Assembly (NCBI GenBank): GCA_946627575.1
Contig: CAMOVS010000130.1
Location: 1-5,013 of the forward strand
Reading direction: 5' to 3'
DNA length: 5,013 nucleotides
Origin: an uncultured Lachnospiraceae bacterium
Lineage (GTDB): Bacteria; Bacillota; Clostridia; Lachnospirales; Lachnospiraceae
A program made the position numbers and the translations under genes. Below the pieces are notes generated by a model that was not told where the DNA came from, made no database searches, and worked only from the letters and a program-made list of their open reading frames with translations. Shown here in pieces: positions 1 to 5,013 of this stretch; position 1 is the first letter of the stretch; each line of letters begins with the position of its first letter.

Positions 1-316
1 CGTGAAGAGAGGGCATAATCTCCCGGTAGCGTTCTTCATAGAGGCGGTCAGCGATAAAGCGGGTGACAACCATGTTATGCCAGCTGGTGGAAAAGAGAGA
101 TACCAGAAGGCTGTAGGTCATCATGCAGTTCATGACTTCTCTGGAAGGCCGGTCCATGCCGGCAATCAATGATACCAGGGTCATCCCAAGCAGCATCAGG
201 ACATAGAGAATCATGGGGCCGACACTGACGATGCCGGCATAGACATAAGCCCTGCATAGATTCAGAATCCCCTTCTTCTGAAAGAGTTTATTGAGCTGAA
301 ATCCTATTCCTGCCAT
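1..316 (-). CDS. pelG: PelG, polysaccharide membrane transporter (5' part only)
   Basis: Partial gene: the first 105 residues are visible and the rest runs off the left edge. PelG is a polytopic membrane protein of the MATE/MOP-like flippase superfamily, thought to carry the Pel chain across the cytoplasmic membrane together with PelD and PelE. The N-terminus begins MAGIGFQLNK, the pattern I know from PelG proteins, followed by a basic stretch and hydrophobic segments at about residues 24-53 and 61-84. The motif TRFIADRLYE (residues 85-94) also looks like the conserved PelG cytoplasmic loop. The ATG at 316-314 lies inside pelF, giving a 13-nt overlap in a different frame, with a GAGG at 327-330 ten nt upstream. 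This predicts translational coupling to pelF. Family members are usually around 450-500 residues, so most of the protein is missing. Identification is strong because of the sequence together with its place right after pelF. Confidence 0.9.
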   Translation of the reverse strand, partial: MAGIGFQLNKLFQKKGILNLCRAYVYAGIVSVGPMILYVLMLLGMTLVSLIAGMDRPSREVMNCMMTYSLLVSLFSTSWHNMVVTRFIADRLYEERYREIMPSLH

Positions 317-1713
317 CGGTCAAATACCTCATCGTAGGCATCCTGATAATGCCGGATCATATCATCGTGCTGATAGTAAAGTCTGGCCCTCTCTTTGGCG
401 GCCTGGCCCATAGCCATCCGGCCTTGTCTGTCGGTGCAAAGCTTCTCCATGGCCAGGCTGAGAGCATGGGTCTGCATGGGCGGGACGCAGATCCCCGCCG
501 TTCCGAGTCTGTCCTGGTCTGTCCCGTAGATCAGCTCCTTGCAGCAGCCCACATCCGTTGTAACACAGGGGCGTCCGGCCGCAAAGGACTCCAGAACTGA
601 CAGGGGCTGTCCTTCAGAAATACTGGATAAAACCGTGAAGTCAAAATCCTGCATATAATCGGTCACCTTGATGGTTCCCATAAATACTACATCCTCGATC
701 TGCAGACGCCGTACGAGCTCATAGCACTCCTCGGCGTATTCCGGATCTTCCTCCGGACCGGCAATATAGAGTCTGGCAGCCGGAAACCGGGTCTTTAATT
801 CTGAGAAGGCATACAGCATGGTCATCACATCCTTGATGGGGGCAATACGCAATACCGCCGCAATATGAACCATGTCATCCTCTTCCCTCAAAGGGATGGA
901 GGCAAATTGCTCGTAGTGGATCCCATTGGGTATCACACGGCAAAGGGAGGCCGGACAGCCCAGTTCGATCTGGGTTTTTCTGGCCCGCTCAAAGAGAGAA
1001 GTCACCAGGCCGGCTCTGGAATAAGCTGCTTCAGAAAGCATATAAAAGAAACGGATTAAGAGGCTGCGGCAATCAGGTACAACCCAGTTGGCCCTAAGAA
1101 TCTCTTCCTCCCTCTCTCTGGTGTACATGCCATGCTCCGTAATCATATAGGGGACATGATAGAGGTAGGAGCCCAGTCTGGCCAGAATCCCCGCATAGCC
1201 CGTGGTGATGGTATGATAGATATCGGCAGGGGGGATATCCGCCTGCATAATATAAAAAAGGGGCATGAGCATGGACCGGACCGTATGGAACATATCGGCA
1301 AAAGCAGCATAACGGAAGTGGGCATCGCAAACCTCCGTCAGGGTCTTCTGAAACTGCTTGCTGGAAAGGATATCATCCGGTTTTATCCCCTTATGCTGCA
1401 TCATTTCAAATAAGGTCTCCCATTCCGGGCTTCCGCAGCGGATCAGTTCGGAAAGGGATGCCTTCTCCTGGTCATTAAGGCGGGGAAAACGTTTCCGTCT
1501 GGCACTCTTGACCCCGGTTAGAAAGATCTCCCGAATCTCCACCACATTGTCCGGCAGTTTGTATTTATATTTTCCTTTGATGGAAGGGTCCGTCCCTATG
1601 GCTAAAATGACGAATTCATGCTCCGGCATAGCCTGGATATATTGATGCATCCAGGTGGATACCCCGCCGGTCACATAGGGATAGCAGCCCTCCAGTATTA
1701 CACAGATACGCAT
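304..1713 (-). CDS. pelF: PelF, GT4-family glycosyltransferase of Pel synthesis
   Basis: 469 residues, full length for the family. PelF is the cytoplasmic glycosyltransferase that polymerises the Pel chain from a UDP-sugar (UDP-GalNAc is the likely donor given the galactosamine-rich polymer; older in vitro work pointed to UDP-glucose). Fold GT-B, CAZy GT4. The start MRICVILEGCYPYVTGGVS (residues 1-19) is typical of PelF and carries the glycine-rich acceptor-side loop at G16-G17. ITEHG lies at 191-195 and IPNG at 261-264. The donor-side domain has R289 and K294, and the E-x7-E motif E367/E375 within SEGQPLSVLE. These four residues have the same R-x4-K and E-x7-E spacing as those I recall being essential in Pseudomonas PelF. 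There is no signal peptide or membrane segment. The ATG at 1713 is the first possible start, since an in-frame TGA lies at 1734-1732. It has no good Shine-Dalgarno (only a weak CGGG-like stretch), unlike its neighbours. The stop TAG is at 306-304. Confidence 0.95.
   Translation of the reverse strand: MRICVILEGCYPYVTGGVSTWMHQYIQAMPEHEFVILAIGTDPSIKGKYKYKLPDNVVEIREIFLTGVKSARRKRFPRLNDQEKASLSELIRCGSPEWETLFEMMQHKGIKPDDILSSKQFQKTLTEVCDAHFRYAAFADMFHTVRSMLMPLFYIMQADIPPADIYHTITTGYAGILARLGSYLYHVPYMITEHGMYTREREEEILRANWVVPDCRSLLIRFFYMLSEAAYSRAGLVTSLFERARKTQIELGCPASLCRVIPNGIHYEQFASIPLREEDDMVHIAAVLRIAPIKDVMTMLYAFSELKTRFPAARLYIAGPEEDPEYAEECYELVRRLQIEDVVFMGTIKVTDYMQDFDFTVLSSISEGQPLSVLESFAAGRPCVTTDVGCCKELIYGTDQDRLGTAGICVPPMQTHALSLAMEKLCTDRQGRMAMGQAAKERARLYYQHDDMIRHYQDAYDEVFDRWQE
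327..330 (-). promoter_or_regulatory. Ribosome binding site of pelG, inside pelF
   Basis: GAGG on the minus strand, ten nt before the pelG ATG at 316 and within the last codons of pelF. It supports the chosen PelG start and suggests that ribosomes finishing pelF help initiate pelG. The spacing is slightly long, so the site is moderate in strength. Confidence 0.55.
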
Positions 1714-1808
1714 ATTGTATACCCGTTCATTTCATGATTAAGTGCTATGCGGCTTCTGCATATAGCGACATGCCGGAAAAGGGGCATGAGCCGCATGAAC
1801 TTTCCACC
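1714..1808 (-). other. pelA-pelF intergenic region with nested inverted repeat
   Basis: Longest gap at any of the four junctions (95 nt). In the minus-strand transcript an 8-bp perfect outer stem (ATGCGGCT / AGCCGCAT, at 1796-1789 and 1754-1747) encloses a 6-bp perfect hairpin (CATGCC / GGCATG, at 1788-1783 and 1774-1769, loop CCTTTTCC). The two stems are contiguous on the 5' side and separated by a 14-nt bulge on the 3' side. A competing 5-bp stem, TATGC (1762-1758) with GCATA (1750-1746), would exclude the outer stem. No U-run follows, so a rho-independent terminator is unlikely. It may stabilise or process the mRNA, or modulate pelF, whose Shine-Dalgarno is weak; the role is inference. Confidence 0.6.
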
Positions 1809-3635
1809 TTAATCTCCAAGATGGATCTTCAGCCGGGGGGATTCAGCCTGTACCAGGTAAAGGCCATCGGCAGCCCGGGTCAGGGAGCCTCCTTCCACGG
1901 TCTCCGGCTTCCCTTCATTAAGCTTGAGATAAAACCATGCTTCATCTACGAAATTCCCCAGTTCCAGGGTGATGGTATCCCCCTTTTTTTGACGATGAAC
2001 CTGAACTTCACTGTATCGCTGAACAGCTCCGGCCAGCTCGCTCCCGGTCATAGACCGAATCTGAGGCAGGGCGGCATATAGCCAGTCCACATAATTTTCA
2101 AGTCTTGAGTAAAGCTCCTGCCATCCAAGGTTGGTCCCCCGATCCACATCCAGGACGTCATCGGGATGCTGGAAATGCGTGTTGACACAATGGAGATAGA
2201 GTTCTGACATTGCCGCCGCTCTCATATAATCATCCAGGACATAGCCGGAAACGATACGGGGCGTCTGTATGATGCCGTCTTCCGTAACCTCAAATTCCGT
2301 TGCGTAGGAGACGTCATTTTGGTCCGGCAGATAGAGACTGGCAATACACTGAATCTCAGGAAAATCATTGGCCAGAACTTCTCTTCCTTCGTCAGAAATG
2401 ATATTGGAAGGAGGTACATAGACTTTAAAGGTCTGGTCAGGGAAAAGAGCATGACAAAATTCCGTCAATTCCTTCATGGAATCGCGGATCTCATCAATGC
2501 TGATCCACTGACGGTAGGAGTCATATTTGCCCAGATAATCAAAGTTCTCAAGAACCAGAGGCATATGATTGTATCCGTGATAGCCCAGCTCTCCTCCCAT
2601 ATCCAGAAGCATATTGCCAAAATATTCAAAGCGGGTTACATCGGTTTGTCTGGGCAAGGCACCGGAAGTCTGGTCAGAATAGACTTCAATAACAAGACCG
2701 GTGTAGGGGATATTGTATTTCTTGGCAAGATTGCTGATATCTCTCCACCAGACCTGGGTGTAGAAGTCCTTGATATCCATACCGTAGTCCTGCTTGATCT
2801 GGTAGCTGTCACCAGGAGGAATGGGTGATGGAAAGTCATCGATAAAGAAGGTGGATCCATTGATCACCGGCCATATGGTGTATGTCCCCATGAGAGTATA
2901 GGCAGCGGCATGGAAACCCCGGTAAGCCTTCTCCATGAAGCCCAAATTATCCACGATCACTTCTCCCTCTCCATAGGGCTGGCGCCAGACCAGGGGCACT
3001 TCATTCTTTCCCGTAGATACCATATAGGTCGTACATGAAGCAGATAGACGAACATTCAGAGAGGATTCATAAGGAGTGCTGATGGAGAGCCTGCGGCTGC
3101 CTCCCGGCATGAAATCCCCCATGCAGGTAAAGCCCCGCACAAGAGCCCATTCCTTATCGCCCAGGTCTTCAATGCCCATCAGGTTCAGAAGGGCCTCCTC
3201 CCCTCCGGTGGAAGGAGGAAAGGCAAACATGAGACTTCCTCCCCCACTGACCCAGGCATCCAGGCCTGCCAGGAAAGGATCAATCCATTCATGGTCCGTA
3301 ACCGCAATAACAATCCTGCTGTATCGGTCATAGATAAGAGGATCCAACTCATCCGTCTTCACTTTATCGTAGACGACCTTCATCTGCCTCAAGGTCGCCA
3401 GAATCTCCCTGGCTCCTCTCCTGCTGTCCCGGTCGTCATGATAGATCACCAGGGTCTTCGCCTGGTCTTTGGGAACCCGGCCCGTCTCAAAAGCCTCCTC
3501 CTTGAGGATCTGCAATGATTTGCCCTTGTTGGAATAGACGATATTGCGGCCTACAAAGAGGACAACCACCAAAAGCAGCAGAAATACCAGCCATATGACA
3601 AACATATTGTGAATGTAGGTGTTTCTTTTATGCAT
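1809..3635 (-). CDS. pelA: PelA-type membrane-anchored polysaccharide deacetylase (DUF2194 family)
   Basis: 608 residues. Predicted to de-N-acetylate the Pel polymer outside the membrane, giving it positive charge. Order of parts: short basic N-terminus; one hydrophobic signal anchor at about 11-29 with no lipobox or clear cleavage site; an alpha/beta domain at about 60-255 resembling the GATase/ThuA-like fold (WVSGGGSLMF at 128-137); then a CE4-like deacetylase domain from about 260 to 500. Catalytic-looking residues are the FIDDFP motif (D266/D267), the metal-binding H-x3-H pair H353/H357 in GYHGYNH, YVPPSN at 406-411, and a late NTHFQHP (H487 or H490) that may supply the general acid. A small beta-rich tail follows about 540-608. 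The glycoside hydrolase domain found in Pseudomonas PelA is absent, as expected for the Gram-positive PelA(DA) form. The ATG at 3635 has a strong AGGAG six nt upstream. The gene follows pelE by 49 nt and precedes pelF by 95 nt. Activity is inferred. Confidence 0.9.
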   Translation of the reverse strand: MHKRNTYIHNMFVIWLVFLLLLVVVLFVGRNIVYSNKGKSLQILKEEAFETGRVPKDQAKTLVIYHDDRDSRRGAREILATLRQMKVVYDKVKTDELDPLIYDRYSRIVIAVTDHEWIDPFLAGLDAWVSGGGSLMFAFPPSTGGEEALLNLMGIEDLGDKEWALVRGFTCMGDFMPGGSRRLSISTPYESSLNVRLSASCTTYMVSTGKNEVPLVWRQPYGEGEVIVDNLGFMEKAYRGFHAAAYTLMGTYTIWPVINGSTFFIDDFPSPIPPGDSYQIKQDYGMDIKDFYTQVWWRDISNLAKKYNIPYTGLVIEVYSDQTSGALPRQTDVTRFEYFGNMLLDMGGELGYHGYNHMPLVLENFDYLGKYDSYRQWISIDEIRDSMKELTEFCHALFPDQTFKVYVPPSNIISDEGREVLANDFPEIQCIASLYLPDQNDVSYATEFEVTEDGIIQTPRIVSGYVLDDYMRAAAMSELYLHCVNTHFQHPDDVLDVDRGTNLGWQELYSRLENYVDWLYAALPQIRSMTGSELAGAVQRYSEVQVHRQKKGDTITLELGNFVDEAWFYLKLNEGKPETVEGGSLTRAADGLYLVQAESPRLKIHLGD

Positions 3636-3641
3636 GAGACG

Positions 3642-3646
3642 CTCCT
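3642..3646 (-). promoter_or_regulatory. Ribosome binding site of pelA
   Basis: AGGAG (within AAAGGAG) on the minus strand, six nt before the ATG at 3635. A strong site that fixes the start of the deacetylase just before its basic N-terminus and signal anchor. The surrounding 49-nt gap (3636-3684) shows nothing else. Confidence 0.75.
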
Positions 3647-3684
3647 TTTATGTTACCATTCTAAGCCCTGCCATCCATCAGTAC

Positions 3685-4587
3685 TCAGGCTGTCTCCGCT
3701 TCTGAGCAAGACCAGAAGGATATGGCCTCTTTGCCCTCCTCGGTCAAAAAGACATGAGTGGCAGATATGGTGGCCAGGACCTCATCAATTCCTGCCCTGT
3801 CTTTCATAGCACTCAGGCAGCGCAGCATAAGAAGGTAGTTTTCTTCATTTTCAGGCTCTTTGATGATCAGACGGTCCAGAAGATGACGAGCCTTGCCGTA
3901 ATCCCTGACAGCCATATAACATGCTGCTCTTTTCCGGTAGAGGGAGGTCCTGTCCATGATGGAAGAATCCTCTTCCAAAAGGCGGGCCAAAAGCTGATTA
4001 TAATGGTTCAGCCTCTCTATCCTTTCCCCGTTCTCAGGGAGTCCGGTTCGCAGGTATTCCTCATCAAAAGCCGCATATCTTCTCAAGGATTCAAGGTCTT
4101 CCGACTCCTTCATCTCTTCTTCCATCTGGAAGAGCCGGTCATTGTATTCTTTCCTAAGCTCTACCAGGGCCGTAACCGCATAATGAACGACTTCGGTATC
4201 GTCATTGACTCCGGCTTTGCGGAGTCCATCCACATAGTCCGATGGATTCAGATTGAGCACATTGAGAAGCAGTTTCCGACGTTTGGCAGGAGGATTGATC
4301 AGCAAAGATTCCTCCAGAGGGACAATTGCGTCTGCATCCTTATCCGGGCGGACATGTATGCTGCGGTATACGGCATCATCCGCTGTATTTTCATTGATAG
4401 CCAGCATCTCACCGCCTTGGGGAACTTTATTTTTAAGTATAAGCTCACTAAGAAGGCAGGAAGGTCCGAAGACCGGGACGAGAATGGCCACAAGCATCCT
4501 GGAAAATGACAGCGATCCCCGGTTCCTTAAAAGGAGGTAGAAGGCTGCCATGCACAATATATGAATAAAAATCAGGATCAGGATCAT
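3685..4587 (-). CDS. pelE: PelE, membrane protein with helical/TPR-like cytoplasmic domain
   Basis: 300 residues. PelE is an inner-membrane protein of the Pel synthase complex. In the Pseudomonas model it binds PelD and PelG and helps recruit PelF. Two hydrophobic segments, at about residues 2-20 and 29-51, are separated by a short basic loop (RNRGSLSFSR), so a hairpin is likely with the rest in the cytoplasm. A charged linker (55-100) follows, then an all-helical region: residues 103-158 with DDTEVVHYAVTALVELRKEY at 129-148, which looks like a conserved PelE block, and a TPR-like pair of helices at about 213-275 (YRKRAACYMAVRDYGKARHL, 217-236). PelE proteins diverge strongly in sequence, so the call rests on the two-helix plus TPR layout and the position between pelD and the deacetylase gene. 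The ATG at 4587 has GAGGTG seven nt upstream. Stop TGA at 3687-3685; 60 nt separate it from pelD. Confidence 0.85.
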   Translation of the reverse strand: MILILIFIHILCMAAFYLLLRNRGSLSFSRMLVAILVPVFGPSCLLSELILKNKVPQGGEMLAINENTADDAVYRSIHVRPDKDADAIVPLEESLLINPPAKRRKLLLNVLNLNPSDYVDGLRKAGVNDDTEVVHYAVTALVELRKEYNDRLFQMEEEMKESEDLESLRRYAAFDEEYLRTGLPENGERIERLNHYNQLLARLLEEDSSIMDRTSLYRKRAACYMAVRDYGKARHLLDRLIIKEPENEENYLLMLRCLSAMKDRAGIDEVLATISATHVFLTEEGKEAISFWSCSEAETA

Positions 4588-4594
4588 AGCTATT

Positions 4595-4600
4595 CACCTC
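4595..4600 (-). promoter_or_regulatory. Ribosome binding site of pelE, within a small inverted repeat
   Basis: GAGGTG on the minus strand, seven nt before the ATG at 4587. It overlaps a 5-bp perfect inverted repeat (TTCAC at 4609-4605, GTGAA at 4597-4593, 7-nt loop), which could partly hide the site in the mRNA. The stem is short and may be chance. Confidence 0.6.
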
Positions 4601-4647
4601 AGATGTGAACCGCAAAGCAGAATACTAGTGTATAAGGCAGCAAGGGA

Positions 4648-5013
4648 TCAAACCCGGCCAGAAGACTGAACCAGGTATGCACGGTCCACAGCCCGGCCGA
4701 CCAGGCGGCTGAGCATCTCAAAACGATTGCTGTAATAATCATTCATCTGTTCAGGCAAGGCGTCCCATATGACAATCAGATAGCCAAGCCCTGTCTCATC
4801 CGCCGGATCCCGTTCTGATACCGGCAGATCAAAGCAAAAGAAAGGAAGATGGTGTTCAAAATGAGTATTGCGCCAAACCCGGCCCTCTTCAAGGCAGGGT
4901 CTCGCAATCTCCAGTTCATCCTGGCTCAAATAGGTCCGCCTGTATATCTTAGCATGGTCCAGGCCGCTTACGGCCTCAGCCGAACCGTCCCGGTTTTTTC
5001 TATAGATAATTAT
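4648..5013 (-). CDS. pelD: PelD, C-terminal part (GAF-like domain), N-terminus outside window
   Basis: Partial gene: the frame is open from the right edge to TGA at 4650-4648, giving the last 121 residues. PelD is the membrane-bound regulator and scaffold of the Pel synthase: in Pseudomonas it has membrane helices, a GAF domain and a degenerate GGDEF domain that binds cyclic di-GMP. The visible part reads as the second half of a GAF domain: an IIIYRK strand (1-6), a PCLEEGRVWRNT segment (39-50), LPFFCFDLPV (56-65), a GYLIVIWD strand (77-84), and a closing helix NRFEMLSRLVGRAVDRAYLV (96-115). The protein ends six residues later, so there is no room for a GGDEF domain after it. A start at the internal TTG (4929) would cut the domain in half and is not credible, because the frame continues upstream without a stop. 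The identity depends partly on the downstream pelE-pelA-pelF-pelG order, since GAF domains are common. Confidence 0.8.
   Translation of the reverse strand: MIIYRKNRDGSAEAVSGLDHAKIYRRTYLSQDELEIARPCLEEGRVWRNTHFEHHLPFFCFDLPVSERDPADETGLGYLIVIWDALPEQMNDYYSNRFEMLSRLVGRAVDRAYLVQSSGRV

Noticed and set aside
1714..1742. A TACAAT -10-like box just before pelF.
   Set aside because: No matching -35 box lies 16-18 nt upstream, and the box touches the pelF start codon, leaving no room for a leader.
1747..1796. The pelA-pelF inverted repeat as a rho-independent terminator.
   Set aside because: No run of U follows on the minus strand, and the sequence after the stem (AGCACTTAATC) is mixed; terminating here would cut pelF off from the operon.
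2319..2828. A 169-codon plus-strand open frame opposite the deacetylase gene.
   Set aside because: It is antisense to the conserved catalytic region of PelA and has no convincing start signal or family resemblance.
3754..4509. A 251-codon plus-strand open frame opposite pelE.
   Set aside because: It lies fully antisense to a gene with strong family features and a good ribosome binding site, its translation shows no recognisable domain, and such long shadow frames are common opposite genes of this base composition.
4684..4695. An RAVD sequence in PelD matching the RxxD cyclic di-GMP I-site pattern.
   Set aside because: It sits in the closing helix of the GAF domain (visible residues 107-110), not before a GGDEF-like motif, and four-residue matches of this kind arise easily by chance.
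4648..4929. A separate small 93-aa protein starting at TTG 4929.
   Set aside because: The frame stays open to the right edge, and the residues upstream continue the same GAF-like domain, so this is the end of a longer PelD.

Overview
The window holds five co-directional minus-strand genes. Read in the direction of transcription (right to left) they are the 3' end of pelD, then pelE, a pelA-type deacetylase gene, pelF, and the 5' end of pelG. This is the Pel exopolysaccharide operon in its Gram-positive arrangement (D-E-A-F-G). No pelB or pelC (outer-membrane export parts in Proteobacteria) lies between the visible genes, and the PelA protein has a deacetylase but no glycoside hydrolase domain. 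A single-membrane organism fits this best. The strong AGGAG/GAGG ribosome binding sites, roughly even base composition by eye and cysteine-containing proteins suggest a Firmicute, probably a clostridial lineage such as Lachnospiraceae. The exact taxon is a guess.

Layout, right to left: 5013-4648 is the C-terminal 121 residues of PelD, ending in a GAF-like domain. A 60-nt gap follows. 4587-3685 is PelE (300 aa, two membrane segments plus a helical/TPR-like cytoplasmic part). After 49 nt, 3635-1809 is the DUF2194-type membrane-anchored deacetylase (608 aa). A 95-nt gap, the longest of the four junctions, carries a marked inverted repeat. 1713-304 is the PelF glycosyltransferase (469 aa). 316-1 is the start of PelG, overlapping the end of pelF by 13 nt. 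No stretch above 100 nt lacks a gene. No promoter, rho-independent terminator, tRNA, rRNA, CRISPR or mobile element was seen; the promoter presumably lies upstream of pelD, beyond base 5013.

How the parts work together (family knowledge plus inference): PelF polymerises nucleotide-activated sugar in the cytoplasm. PelD, PelE and PelG form the inner-membrane complex that recruits PelF and moves the chain across the membrane. PelA removes acetyl groups outside the cell, giving the polymer its cationic character. The main point to check is that PelD appears to stop straight after its GAF domain, without the degenerate GGDEF domain that binds cyclic di-GMP in Pseudomonas. Control of this Pel synthase may therefore differ from the classical model.
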